Source: Sulfopaludibacter sp035606355 (lineage in GTDB: Bacteria > Acidobacteriota > Terriglobia > Bryobacterales > Bryobacteraceae). Taken from it: 36,730 nucleotides of DNA. This document shows positions 8,544 through 16,434 of this stretch, piece by piece (position 1 is the first letter of the stretch; each line of letters starts with the position of its first letter). The stretch covers positions 1 to 36,730 of the forward strand of contig DATNFO010000004.1 of the NCBI GenBank assembly GCA_035606355.1. The letters run 5' to 3'. The position numbers and the translations under genes were made by a program. The notes beneath the pieces are model-generated. The model did not search any database and had not been told where the DNA came from. It saw nothing but the letters and a program-made list of their open reading frames with translations.

Positions 8544-8573
8544 ACGGTAAAGATTGGAAGATACCACTGTCAA
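8544..8573 (-). promoter_or_regulatory. Possible sigma70-type promoter for the PQQ-propeller gene
   Basis: On the minus strand a perfect TTGACA (8573-8568) is followed after 18 nt by TACCGT (8549-8544), just upstream of the ATG at 8537. The resulting leader would be very short. The 51-bp divergent gap must also hold the promoter of the oxidoreductase at 8589, so the two genes may share control. The -10 match is poor. Confidence 0.35.
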
Positions 8574-8588
8574 GGAGCGCGATAGAAT

Positions 8589-10109
8589 ATGAGCATGTCC
8601 CACGGTTTTTCCAGACGTCACTTCTTTTTCGGATCTCTACTGGCCGGTGCGATCCCTCGGGGCGGCTTCGGTAGCGTCCAATCCCTCAAGGCTCTCGGCT
8701 ACAAGCCGTATTACGACAAGCTGAACGTTGCGGCTATCGGGTGCGGCGGACAGGGCGGAGTGGATTTGAACGACGCGGCCAAGACGGAGAACATCGTAGC
8801 GCTCTGCGACGTGGACGAAAAACGCTCGGCCGCCAACTTCAACAAATTCGAAAAGCAGCCCAAGTACAAAGACTTCCGCGCGATGCTGGACAAGGAAGGC
8901 AAGAACATCGACGCGTGCACCATCGGCGTGCCCGATTTTATGCACGCCACCATTGCCCTGGCGTGTATGCAGCACGGCAAGCACGTCTACCTGGAAAAGC
9001 CGCTCACCCGCACGCCGTGGGAAGCGCGCCTGCTGCGCGATGCCGCGGTGAAATACAAGGTGGCGACACAGATGGGCAACCAGGGCTTTTCTCACGAAGC
9101 CAATCGCGTGGCCGCTGAGATCGTGTGGAGCGGCGAGATCGGCGACGTCACAGAGGTTCACGTGTCGACGACGCCGGGGACACACCCGACGGGACTGCAG
9201 GAACCGCCGCCCGAGGCTCCCGTTCCGGGAACGCTCGCCTGGGAATTGTGGCTCGGCGGCGCTTCGGACCGTCCCTTCAGCGATTGGTATGTGCCGTATA
9301 ACTGGCGCGGCTTTCTGGATTTCGGCACCGGGCAGATCGGCAATTGGGCCACTCACACCGCCGGTCCGGCGCAGACCGCGCTGCAGCTCGGCGCCCCCAC
9401 GAGCGTGGAGCGCATCGCAGTGGGAGGCACGAGCAAGATCACGTATCCGGATCACGCGATCATCCGCCTGGATTTCCCGGCCCGCGGCGCCATGCCGCCG
9501 GTGACAATCTTCTATCACGATGGCGTGCATTCGGGTGACCCCGATGCGTATCACGTGCCTGGCATGGAGAACGAGACGATTCTGCCGCGGCCGAACAATC
9601 TCGCGGAAAAGGGCCGCGGCACACCGCGCCCCGCAGGCGCGCCCGCAGCGCCGCGCGCTCCGCGTCCGGCAGGCGAGCGCGTGGGCGCCGGCGGCGTCGG
9701 CGTGAAGGTGTTCGGTACACCCGTCGGACCGGCTCGACCCGGCGTGCTGACGGGCAATGGCTCGGTGCTCATTGGGACCAAGGGCATCATGAGCACCGTG
9801 GAACGCGGTGAAGGCGTACAACTGCTGCCGGCTGCGCGGTGGCAGGAGTATAAGCTGCCTCCCGAGTTGCTGACGCGGTCGCCCGGCCACATGCGCGATT
9901 GGGTGCGCGCCTGCAAAGGCGGCGACCCCGGCTGTTCGGATTTCTCCATCACCGCTCCCTATGCCGAGTGGCTGGCGCTCGCAGCCATCGCGCTACGCGT
10001 GCCCGGCAAGCTGGAATGGGACAGCGCGAATCTACGCTTCACCAACAACGCCGACGCGAACCGCTTCGTGAAGCCGGTCTTCCGCAAGGGTTGGGAACTG
10101 AAAATCTGA
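8589..10109 (+). CDS. Tat-signal Gfo/Idh/MocA family oxidoreductase
   Basis: This is an NAD(P)-dependent sugar or inositol-type dehydrogenase of 506 residues. The Tat motif SRRHFFFGSLLAG (residues 8-20) implies export of the folded protein. The Rossmann fold starts at LNVAAIGCGGQGG, and the family signature is YLEKPLTRT, carrying the catalytic EKP. The C-terminal half has the expected alpha/beta domain (GFLDFGTGQIGNWATHT). A Pro/Ala/Arg-rich insert of about 40 residues, around residue 350, is a low-complexity loop not usual in short family members. Such Tat-borne oxidoreductases are common in Acidobacteriota and Planctomycetota genomes. The exact substrate cannot be predicted. Transcription is divergent from the PQQ-propeller gene. 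Confidence 0.93.
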   Translation: MSMSHGFSRRHFFFGSLLAGAIPRGGFGSVQSLKALGYKPYYDKLNVAAIGCGGQGGVDLNDAAKTENIVALCDVDEKRSAANFNKFEKQPKYKDFRAMLDKEGKNIDACTIGVPDFMHATIALACMQHGKHVYLEKPLTRTPWEARLLRDAAVKYKVATQMGNQGFSHEANRVAAEIVWSGEIGDVTEVHVSTTPGTHPTGLQEPPPEAPVPGTLAWELWLGGASDRPFSDWYVPYNWRGFLDFGTGQIGNWATHTAGPAQTALQLGAPTSVERIAVGGTSKITYPDHAIIRLDFPARGAMPPVTIFYHDGVHSGDPDAYHVPGMENETILPRPNNLAEKGRGTPRPAGAPAAPRAPRPAGERVGAGGVGVKVFGTPVGPARPGVLTGNGSVLIGTKGIMSTVERGEGVQLLPAARWQEYKLPPELLTRSPGHMRDWVRACKGGDPGCSDFSITAPYAEWLALAAIALRVPGKLEWDSANLRFTNNADANRFVKPVFRKGWELKI

Positions 10110-10113
10110 ACCC

Positions 10114-10758
10114 TTACACCGTCGCGATTCCGTGTTCCATCGCGTAGCGTGTGAGCTCGGCCGTGGAGTTCAAGCCGAGTTCCCGCATAATTCCGTTCTT
10201 GTGAAATTCTACGGTGCGCACGGAGATGTGCAGGATATCGGCGATTTGCTTCATCGGCTTGCCCTCGGCGATCAACTGCAGCACCTCGCGTTGGCGCTGC
10301 GTCAGGCGTCCGCCAAAATGCTCAACCGGGTTCTTCAGAGTATCGACCGGCAGATTCTCCATCTTCGAGGCGATCAGCTTGCTGATGTAGCACCGCCCGG
10401 TGAGTACGGCGCGAATCGCGTCCACCAGTTCGCGCGCCGCTGCCTGCTTGAGCAGGTAGCCCGAGCCGCCTGCCCGGAATGCCTCGTCCACATAGATGCG
10501 ATCTGTCTGCATGGTGACGAACAGAATCTTCGCTCCGGGCGACGCGTGACGAATCTGCCGCGCCGCCTCGATGCCGTTGAGCAGCGGCAGACCGATATCG
10601 AGCAGTACGAGATCGGGCTTTAAACGGTGGTACGCCTCAACCGCGGAGCGGCCGTCCGCGACGGTCTCGATCAGGTTGAACTCCGGTTCCAGAAGCTTGC
10701 GTATTCCGTCGACAAGCAACTGATGGTCGTCCGCGAGGATGAGCCGTGGCTTCTCCAT
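10114..10758 (-). CDS. NarL/FixJ-type response regulator
   Basis: This is a two-component regulator of 214 residues. The receiver domain has acidic pocket residues D10 and D11, phospho-acceptor D54 in VLLDIGLP and the conserved Lys in GYLLKQ. The C-terminal LuxR HTH starts at LTQRQREVLQLIAEG and contains ISVRTVEFHKNGIMRELG. It is the last gene of a minus-strand set with a LuxR-HTH protein and a NarX-like kinase and is their likely phosphorylation target. It converges on the oxidoreductase, with four bases between the stop codons. Confidence 0.95.
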   Translation of the reverse strand: MEKPRLILADDHQLLVDGIRKLLEPEFNLIETVADGRSAVEAYHRLKPDLVLLDIGLPLLNGIEAARQIRHASPGAKILFVTMQTDRIYVDEAFRAGGSGYLLKQAAARELVDAIRAVLTGRCYISKLIASKMENLPVDTLKNPVEHFGGRLTQRQREVLQLIAEGKPMKQIADILHISVRTVEFHKNGIMRELGLNSTAELTRYAMEHGIATV

Positions 10759-10923
10759 TGCCGTATCCGTTCAAACTCTTGTTGGCTGGGGCGCGTCAGA
10801 GTAACCGAATACCCAAGGGCGAGTATCCACACATCATTTTACCCGGCTTATGCCCCGTTTTGGCGGCTGGACTGAGGTTTGCGCATAAATGGCGCGACGG
10901 TATGGAAGAAGGTGAAGGAGTTA

Positions 10924-11235
10924 CTACGGCTCGACAATGCCCTGCCGTATGGCCCACCGGACCGCGGTAACAGTAGATTCCACACCGAGCTTTTGAAGAA
11001 CACGGCTACGATGGCACGCCGCGGTCTTGAAGCGTACGCTCAACCGGTCGGCGATGCATTTGGTGGTGAGGCCGTCGGCCATTAATCGCAGCACTTCCAG
11101 TTCGCGGGGAGTAAGCGGAGAGGCTGCCACGAATGCGGCGGGAGCAGACGCCCGGACGGCTTCTACGGAACCGGGACTGCGGGGGAAATCTCTCGCCACA
11201 CCTGCCATTTGATAAACGTCATTTCGAATCTGCAT
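10924..11235 (-). CDS. Stand-alone LuxR-type HTH protein
   Basis: The protein has about 103 residues and only a DNA-binding domain: LTPRELEVLRLMADGLTTKC, then the helices IADRLSVRFKTAACHRSRVLQKLG. The first 40 residues are Ala/Pro/Arg-rich with no receiver fold. The start at MQIRNDVYQ (11235) is preferred to an upstream ATG at 11277, whose extra residues look unconserved, but neither has a strong ribosome-binding site. It lies between the kinase and the NarL-type regulator on the same strand. It cannot be phosphorylated itself, so it may be a constitutive regulator or a remnant of a receiver-containing gene. Confidence 0.8.
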   Translation of the reverse strand: MQIRNDVYQMAGVARDFPRSPGSVEAVRASAPAAFVAASPLTPRELEVLRLMADGLTTKCIADRLSVRFKTAACHRSRVLQKLGVESTVTAVRWAIRQGIVEP

Positions 11236-11297
11236 GAAGGGCCTAACACAACGTTCACATACGCGCACACAGGGCATAACTAGTAAATTAACGAGGC

Positions 11298-11322
11298 TAC
11301 ATCTTATTTTTGTGAAGATGTA
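11298..11322. repeat. AT-rich palindrome between kinase and HTH genes
   Basis: The arms tacatctt (11298-11305) and aagatgta (11315-11322) are a perfect 8-bp inverted repeat around a nine-base loop, beginning three bases after the kinase stop. It could be an operator for the HTH gene or a weak transcript 3' structure. There is no adequate U-tract on the minus strand. Confidence 0.5.
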
Positions 11323-11325
11323 TAC

Positions 11326-12285
11326 TTACGCGCCTGCCGCGACGGGGACCGATACACTGACACAGGTGCCCTCGCCGCGCTTCGATTCGATGGCGAATGC
11401 GCCTTCAATCATGCGGGCGCGCTCCTTCATCGCGACGATCCCCGAGCCGCCGCGGCGAGCGGACGGCTCAAAGCCACAGCCGTAATCCTGAATGGTCAGA
11501 TGCAGGCCTTGGTCGTCGAGCGTAAGGGTGACTTGCACGTGCGTTTCGCCGGCGTGAGTGGCGGCGTTGCGCAGCGCTTCGTGTGCGATGCGGTAAAGCC
11601 CGCTGGCGACGAATTGCGGCAGGTCATTCGGCAGATCTCCGGCTGTGAAGGAGATGGAGATATGCCCATTCCGGAATTGTTCAGTCAGCGCACGCAGCGC
11701 GGCTGCGATGCCGAGGTCTTCCACCACCGACGGATAAAGGTCACGGGAGATTCGCCGTACCGTATCCGCCAGCGCAATGATGGCATTGCGGATGCGATCG
11801 ATATCGGCCAGCACCATTTCAGGTTCTTCGATGATGCGGGATTCAATCTGCTCAGTTTCGATTTGCAGCATCGCAAGCTTCTGACAGACTTCGTCGTGGA
11901 GCCCGCGCGCGGACCGGCTGCAGAGGTCTTCCTGCGAAGTGAACAGGCGTCCGGCGAGCGCGCGAAGCTCTTGTTGCGCGCGCAGCGGGTCCCCGTCCCC
12001 TTCGTCAAGGGTCAGAAGGAGAAACGGCGCCGCGCCGGCCTCGAGCGTCCAACCGTGCCCGTAGAGCGGTGTCGCCGTGCCGGCGCGATATTCGAAGGCA
12101 AAGCTCGCCGTACGCTCAAGTTCCGGCAAGCGCGCGCGAAGCGATTGGCCGGCAGCGCAGGCTTCCCCGGTGCGTGCCCGGAAAGCATTGTTGGTCGCCA
12201 GCAGCGTAAGGGCGGAATCGGTAAGAGCGAGGGGGATGGGAAGGCTTTCGATCAGAGCGCGGGCGAGATCTGTTTCTGGGTGCAT
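11326..12285 (-). CDS. Soluble NarX/DegS-like sensor histidine kinase
   Basis: The protein has about 319 residues and no transmembrane segment. An N-terminal PAS-like region (LIESLPIPLALTDSALTLLATNNAF) is followed by a HisKA_3 dimerisation domain with the phospho-accepting His in GLHDEVCQKLA (about residue 130) and a HATPase domain (EALRNAATHAG, then GCGF and GSGIVAMKERA). The start at MHPETDL (12285) has AGGAG about ten bases upstream; the frame is open further to 12357, but without support. It probably phosphorylates the NarL-type regulator at 10114-10758 and senses a cytoplasmic signal. Confidence 0.92.
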   Translation of the reverse strand: MHPETDLARALIESLPIPLALTDSALTLLATNNAFRARTGEACAAGQSLRARLPELERTASFAFEYRAGTATPLYGHGWTLEAGAAPFLLLTLDEGDGDPLRAQQELRALAGRLFTSQEDLCSRSARGLHDEVCQKLAMLQIETEQIESRIIEEPEMVLADIDRIRNAIIALADTVRRISRDLYPSVVEDLGIAAALRALTEQFRNGHISISFTAGDLPNDLPQFVASGLYRIAHEALRNAATHAGETHVQVTLTLDDQGLHLTIQDYGCGFEPSARRGGSGIVAMKERARMIEGAFAIESKRGEGTCVSVSVPVAAGA

Positions 12286-12487
12286 GATCGCGGGACTCCT
12301 GACCGGCTGTTTCGCGCTCCTGCTCGCAGTGTACCGAACAGCGGGAACGGGCGACAACCTGCGTCCGTGGGTGGGCTAACGGAACATGCTACACTGAAGA
12401 TGCCTTTTGAAAGTCCCGCCAGAGCTTGGCCGTTCATCGCATCTGCCTCGTCTAGCCCGCACAATTGAGAGACAGAAAGAGAACAAA

Positions 12488-12811
12488 TTGAAGAACATAT
12501 TCGTTGGCAATCTTGATTTTGCGGCTACTGAGTCTTCGGTGAGATCGCTGTTCGAACCGTACGGAAGGGTAGATCGCGTCAATCTGGTTACAGATCGCGA
12601 CACCGGCCGGAGCCGCGGCTTTGCCTTCGTGGAAATGCCCGATGCGGCGCAAGCGGATCAGGCGATCGCCGCGCTGAACGGTACGGATCTGGACGGGCGT
12701 GCATTGAACATCAACGAGGCGCGGCCGAAGCCCGAAGGTGGGCGCGGCGGCTTCTCGCGAGGACCTCAGGGCGGTGGCGGCGGACGCCAGCGGCGCGAAC
12801 CGCGCTGGTAA
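12488..12811 (+). CDS. RRM-type RNA-binding protein
   Basis: This is a single RNA-recognition-motif protein of about 107 residues. RNP-2 is IFVGNL at residues 4-9 and RNP-1 is RGFAFVEM further on. It has a Gly/Arg-rich tail (GGRGGFSRG, GGGGGRQRR). Such proteins in bacteria bind RNA and are often cold-induced. The TTG at 12488 (LKNIFVGNLDF) matches the family N-terminus. A frame open from 12407 adds 27 residues with no family support. It is followed by a small basic protein gene 52 bases later. Confidence 0.92.
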   Translation: MKNIFVGNLDFAATESSVRSLFEPYGRVDRVNLVTDRDTGRSRGFAFVEMPDAAQADQAIAALNGTDLDGRALNINEARPKPEGGRGGFSRGPQGGGGGRQRREPRW

Positions 12812-12862
12812 CTTGCATACTGCGTCCGCACGGCAGCGCCGTGATTTCCGGAAGAGAGGGAT

Positions 12863-13048
12863 ATGGAGACCTTCCAAAAGCGGCAGAAAGAGATGAAACG
12901 TCTGGAGCGGCAAAGAGATAAAGCCGCCCGGCGAATGCAACGAAAACAAGATAAGGAAAACGGAGTGACCGAACCATCGGATGCGGAACCCGTTGAAATG
13001 AGTATCGACCCCGAGGACGTTCCGCCTACAGCAGACGCGAATTCTTAG
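12863..13048 (+). CDS. Small charged 61-aa hypothetical protein
   Basis: The ATG at 12863 has GAGGG a few bases upstream. The first ~32 residues form a highly basic, probably helical segment (METFQKRQKEMKRLERQRDK, then AARRMQRKQDK). The rest is acidic and Pro-rich (EPSDAEPVEMSIDPEDVPP). This split charge suggests a nucleic-acid- or ribosome-associated helix with a disordered tail. No named family is recognised. Its TAG stop shares the bases TTAG with the stop of the convergent gene at 13045. Confidence 0.8.
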   Translation: METFQKRQKEMKRLERQRDKAARRMQRKQDKENGVTEPSDAEPVEMSIDPEDVPPTADANS

Positions 13049-13446
13049 GATTCAGTTCGGAAACCGGTACGCCAGGCAGCTCCGGCACTCGCTCCCGCGA
13101 TGTGCCGGGGCTGTTTCTTTTTCTGCTCGGCCTCTTCCCGTGCCGTCGCCACTTTCTCGGCGTGCGTTCGCATGAGCTGTTCGGTGAACACAAAAGCGCT
13201 GAGTTCCTCGGCCTCGGGAAGCTGTTGCAGAAGGTCGCGGCACAGCAGCGGCAGATCCTGTATGCGAATGCCGTAGCCGCCAATCCGCGCCAACTCCACC
13301 TCCACCGTGTAAGGCGCGCGCTTGCCGTCGAGCACCCCTTCGAAGGCGTAGGTACGGACTCCCGCGGCCTGGCTAAAGCCGGTGAGGATAAACTGCGGCT
13401 TTAAGATCTTCAGGAGCTTTCGCTCTGCTGCGCTTTCCGTCGTCAT
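13045..13446 (-). CDS. Hypothetical protein (133 aa), last gene of a three-gene operon
   Basis: The product starts MTTESAAERKLLKILKPQF and has a compact alpha/beta-looking N-terminal part (YTVEVELARIGGYGIRIQDLPLLC) and a Lys/Gln-rich C-terminal helix ending in small residues. No catalytic motif is recognised. The start at 13446 overlaps the upstream GIY-YIG stop in the arrangement ATGA, so translation is probably coupled, and AGGTG lies upstream. The partnership with a GIY-YIG protein hints at nucleic-acid work, but that is only context. Confidence 0.75.
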   Translation of the reverse strand: MTTESAAERKLLKILKPQFILTGFSQAAGVRTYAFEGVLDGKRAPYTVEVELARIGGYGIRIQDLPLLCRDLLQQLPEAEELSAFVFTEQLMRTHAEKVATAREEAEQKKKQPRHIAGASAGAAWRTGFRTES

Positions 13447-13757
13447 TCGCTTGCACCTATTCCCATTTGCGACCGTCCATTGCAAACCGGGCGGTAGTGG
13501 TCGATCAGTTGGAGTTGCCGCGCCCCTCTTTCGGCGGGAGAGCAGACTTCGGAAACAAAGCCCGTGGGCCGCCGCCTCAGGATCGCGGAATCGCGCTGTT
13601 GCAGCTCTGCCAGTAGCGATGCCCGAATATTATCCGACTCGCCGACATAGATCCACTCCCGCGCGTTACAGATGGCGTAAACACCGGAGGCTGGGGGAGC
13701 GTTCGTCCGCACCGAAACCGGAGTCAGGGAGCGGACCGTGAACTGCTCAAACGGCAT
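13443..13757 (-). CDS. Mini GIY-YIG domain protein (104 aa)
   Basis: The core SGVYAICNAREWIYVGESDNIRASL matches the GIY-YIG layout: GVY, then YVG about ten residues later, with the conserved Arg in NIR and a downstream Glu in SEVCSPAE. The protein is very short and has no added DNA-binding domain. It is the middle gene of a minus-strand trio: its start overlaps the upstream gene by 11 bases and its stop overlaps the downstream start by four. It may be a structure-specific nuclease, but the catalytic Glu should be checked by alignment. Confidence 0.75.
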   Translation of the reverse strand: MPFEQFTVRSLTPVSVRTNAPPASGVYAICNAREWIYVGESDNIRASLLAELQQRDSAILRRRPTGFVSEVCSPAERGARQLQLIDHYRPVCNGRSQMGIGASE

Positions 13758-14016
13758 CGGGCATTCCGTTCCCGTTGGCCGACAGATGGCTGGCAGCGCG
13801 CCTGGAGCCTGTTGTTGGGGCGGATGGTTCCGAAACTTGCTTCATCACGTTCTTGAGACGCAGAACGAGTTCCTTGCCCATGGCCAGCTCCGAGCGGTCA
13901 CCCTTGTAGCCGGGCATCTTCGGATCGATGAACTCCCGGCGGAACAACTGGTCCGACATGAGATTCGTAAGGAGCAGGAGCTCCTGGGCGGTAAATTCAA
14001 TTTTGATGTTTTTCAT
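13747..14016 (-). CDS. Hypothetical protein, first gene of GIY-YIG operon
   Basis: The product of about 89 residues starts MKNIKIEFTAQELLLLTNLM and continues SDQLFRREFIDPKMPGYKG, a small helical, cytoplasmic-looking protein with a disordered Ser/Ala-rich end. The frame stays open to a GTG at 14079. That longer form would begin MKWLIFAAFSVLIRGPASA, which resembles a signal peptide, so the start and cell location are uncertain; neither start has a good Shine-Dalgarno. The 3' end overlaps the GIY-YIG gene by 11 bases. Confidence 0.65.
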   Translation of the reverse strand: MKNIKIEFTAQELLLLTNLMSDQLFRREFIDPKMPGYKGDRSELAMGKELVLRLKNVMKQVSEPSAPTTGSRRAASHLSANGNGMPDAV

Positions 14017-14245
14017 GGATTCTGCTGACGCGGGGCCACGGATAAGCACGGAAAAGGCAGCGAAGATAAGCCACTTCACGAGTGTTGAGCGTATGCAACC
14101 TCTCCGGCCGGGTGGCTAAGGGGCGAGCCAGAAAGCCCGACTTAGTTCAGGCAATCTGTAAGGTGAACGATAGTGCTCACTTCTTCTTTATTATCGGCTG
14201 TATTCGGAAGGGTGTCAAACGGCGGGTCGAAACCCGCTATACTGA

Positions 14246-14461
14246 ATGGCCGTGCAAATCGCTATGGATGCGCTCAAAACGGCGCTCCGGGTTCTGACCG
14301 CAGTGCGGGATAAGCAACCGCCGGATTCCGGCGACCTGGAAGCATTGCGCGCTTTTGCAGCCGCGGCATGCGTTTCATCGCCCGAAGAACTCGCCTGCGA
14401 CGTTATTCAGCAAGCACTCAAGCGTCGCGCTGAAGTGCGCTCGAGCTGGGCTGGAAATTAG
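14246..14461 (+). CDS. Small hypothetical protein (71 aa)
   Basis: This is an all-helical, Ala/Leu-rich small protein (MDALKTALRVLTAVRDKQPP, then LEALRAFAAAACVSSPEELACDVIQQAL). A start at 14264 is equally possible. A perfect hairpin (gcgggt-cgaa-acccgc, 14222-14237) and a TATACT box (14238-14243) lie just upstream, so the gene might have a very short leader. Its TAG stop shares TTAG with the convergent receiver gene stop at 14458. Function unknown. Confidence 0.55.
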   Translation: MAVQIAMDALKTALRVLTAVRDKQPPDSGDLEALRAFAAAACVSSPEELACDVIQQALKRRAEVRSSWAGN

Positions 14462-14829
14462 ACCCCCGCTACCGTTTGAGAGCCTGCGATACACGATGAA
14501 AGCTCGCTGCGAACCCGGGTCTTAAGCACATAAGCATCGGCGCCGCGGCGGAACGCTTCTTCTTTGTAGACGGGATTCGTACAGCAGGAGACAATCACGA
14601 TAAACGCATCCGGCAGCATTTGACGGATCGGCGGCAGCGCGTTCAGGCCGCTTTTGCCCGGCATCGAAACGTCGAGCGTGAGAACGTCGGGAAGCAGTTG
14701 CCGCGCCTTTGCCGCGAGTTCGTCCGCATCCCGCGCGTAGCCGATCACGGCACAGTCCGGTTCGAGAACGTCTCTAATGATGCCGTGCCACTCAGGGCTG
14801 TCGTCCACTACAAGCACTCGTTTGCGCAT
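14458..14829 (-). CDS. Single-domain response regulator (receiver only)
   Basis: This is a 123-residue CheY-like receiver. The acidic pair is D9/D10 (VLVVDDSPE), the phospho-acceptor is D53 in LTLDVSMPG, the switch Ser is in IVIVSCC and the Lys is in AYVLKT. There is no output domain. The start at 14829 (MRKRVLVV) has GGTGAGA upstream. It is divergent from a second receiver-only gene starting at 14972, and no kinase is adjacent to the pair, so both are orphan regulators, perhaps signalling by protein contact. Confidence 0.92.
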   Translation of the reverse strand: MRKRVLVVDDSPEWHGIIRDVLEPDCAVIGYARDADELAAKARQLLPDVLTLDVSMPGKSGLNALPPIRQMLPDAFIVIVSCCTNPVYKEEAFRRGADAYVLKTRVRSELSSCIAGSQTVAGV

Positions 14830-14971
14830 TGGGATCTCACCGGTACCACCGATACGCCTCAAGATGCCATAAACGCATGTCAATCCGCAGCGAGCAAATG
14901 CCCGATATGGACAATTTCGTTTGGACTCGAACGTCCATGGGAAGCGCGGCTCTCGGATATATGATTGATGA

Positions 14972-15400
14972 GTGGCGGCGCCATTACAAGTACGGCCGCG
15001 GGTAATGATCGTAGAGGATTACGTCCTCATCCAGGAGAGCATTCGCCTGGTTCTGGAGCGGGATTGCGACGTGGTGGCCACAGCTGAAGACGCGGAAAGC
15101 GCGCTGGCGAGGGCGACTGAGCTGAAGCCGGATCTGGTAACGATCGACGTTTCTCTCCCTGACTTCAATGGGTTCACGGTGATGGAAAAGATGCTGTCGG
15201 CGAACCCCGGGGTAAACGTCATCTTCGTGACGGCCCATAGTGAACAGAACTATATCGAACGTGCGTTCGCGGCAGGGGCCAAAGGATACGTGCTGAAGGG
15301 TTCGATTCAGACGGAACTGCCCGCGGCGATTCGCGAGGTAATGGCTGGGCGCCGATTCGTTTCGCCTTTAGCCCGCGGACGGTTCAATCTTAAGATCTAA
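14972..15400 (+). CDS. Single-domain response regulator (receiver only)
   Basis: This is a 142-residue receiver whose phospho-acceptor is D59 in LVTIDVSLPDFNG, with switch Thr in VIFVTAH and Lys in GYVLKGS. The acidic pair is ED (VMIVEDYVLI). The GTG at 14972 is the longest start; ATG 15005 would cut into the first strand. The end (RFVSPLARGRFNLKI) resembles the linker of NarL-type regulators cut off before the HTH, so this gene may descend from a full-length NarL-type regulator. Confidence 0.9.
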   Translation: MAAPLQVRPRVMIVEDYVLIQESIRLVLERDCDVVATAEDAESALARATELKPDLVTIDVSLPDFNGFTVMEKMLSANPGVNVIFVTAHSEQNYIERAFAAGAKGYVLKGSIQTELPAAIREVMAGRRFVSPLARGRFNLKI

Positions 15401-15467
15401 CCCGATCAGCGGGTACATTTCACCACCATTCCAATGAGTGGCCCTGAAGCTGCTTCCTCTGTGCTTC

Positions 15468-16343
15468 ATGAAACACCAAATCATGCGAACTTGCGCGGTG
15501 AGTGCAATGCTCGCATCGGGGATATTCGCTCAAGGTCAGCGGCAAGCGACCATGGTCGGCGGAGGAACACCCGATCGGGGCAAATGCACGATTGAAGTAG
15601 TGGTCGACGGTTCGGCGCAGGTGGAGGTGCGAGGCACTTCCGCAACCCTGCGAACGCTCTCCGGACAGCCGGCACAGTGGCGGCGCTTCGAATGTACGGG
15701 CCAGATGCCCGCCAATGCGCCGAATTTCCGCTTTGCCGGTGTAGACGGCCGGGGCAAACAACAACTCATGCGCGATCCGCGCAACGGAGGGGTGGCCGTT
15801 GTGCAGATCGACGATCCGGAAGGCGGCGCCGAAGGGTATACGTTCGATCTTTTTTGGGATACGCGCGGTGGCGGCGGACCCGGCACTTACGGATCGCAGC
15901 CGGGCTACCAGCCAGACCAGAGAAACGCTCAAGGGAATTACCCAGGACAGCAAGGATATCCCGACCGGGCGGACCGCCAGCAGGAACCACCGAACGGCGG
16001 CGGTTGGGATCGCGATGAGCACTACAGGCCCGGCTATCGCGACAGCGATTACTACCACAGGTACGGCCACGGCTTCGGAATGGATGAGGCTATCCGCGTC
16101 TGCCAGGACGCTGTCAAGGACCAGGCCGTTCAGCGCTTCGGCCGCGCCGATATCCACTTCCACGGCACGAGAATCGACGATCGTCCGGGGCGGAACGACG
16201 TAGTATCCGGCACGCTGGATGTCCATCGCGGTCCTCGTGAAGAGCGCTTCGGCTTTTCGTGCTCGGTCAATTTCGATAACGGGCGGGTGAGGTCGGCGGA
16301 TCTGGACCGGAGGCCTCTGGCTGACGATCCCCGCTGGCACTGA
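15468..16343 (+). CDS. Secreted hypothetical protein with Gly/Pro/Gln/Tyr-rich central segment
   Basis: The start at MKHQIMRTCAVSAMLASGIFAQ gives a signal peptide; frames upstream to 15438 and an ATG at 15483 are alternatives. The N-terminal half contains DRGKCTIEVVVDGSAQVEVRG, a beta-rich domain. A disordered segment follows (YGSQPGYQPDQRNAQGNYPG and similar), then a C-terminal domain with one Cys pair (RVCQDAV, FSCSVNF). I do not recognise a family for the whole. It is followed by a strong hairpin and stands alone. Confidence 0.8.
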   Translation: MKHQIMRTCAVSAMLASGIFAQGQRQATMVGGGTPDRGKCTIEVVVDGSAQVEVRGTSATLRTLSGQPAQWRRFECTGQMPANAPNFRFAGVDGRGKQQLMRDPRNGGVAVVQIDDPEGGAEGYTFDLFWDTRGGGGPGTYGSQPGYQPDQRNAQGNYPGQQGYPDRADRQQEPPNGGGWDRDEHYRPGYRDSDYYHRYGHGFGMDEAIRVCQDAVKDQAVQRFGRADIHFHGTRIDDRPGRNDVVSGTLDVHRGPREERFGFSCSVNFDNGRVRSADLDRRPLADDPRWH

Positions 16344-16348
16344 GGTTT

Positions 16349-16379
16349 ACAGGGCGGCGAAGGGTGATCGCCGCCCTGT
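16349..16379 (+). terminator. Hairpin with 12-bp perfect stem
   Basis: The sequence acagggcggcga, then agggtga, then tcgccgccctgt forms a perfect 12-bp stem with a seven-base loop six bases after the stop of the secreted protein gene. The following ctccattcctcct is pyrimidine-rich but has no clean T-run. It probably ends transcription before the toxin-antitoxin promoter. Confidence 0.7.
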
Positions 16380-16434
16380 CTCCATTCCTCCTGCTGGCCC
16401 TCGCTCTAGGCTCGCTTCTGGCTGGTGTTCAATA

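Noticed and set aside
11500..12468. 322-codon plus-strand frame opposite the histidine kinase
   Set aside because: The minus strand encodes a full HisKA_3/HATPase kinase with a ribosome-binding site; the opposite frame has no recognisable domain.
15420..16340. 306-codon minus-strand frame opposite the secreted protein
   Set aside because: The plus frame has a signal peptide and is followed by a strong hairpin in the right place; the minus frame shows no motif. Some doubt remains because the plus-frame family is unknown.
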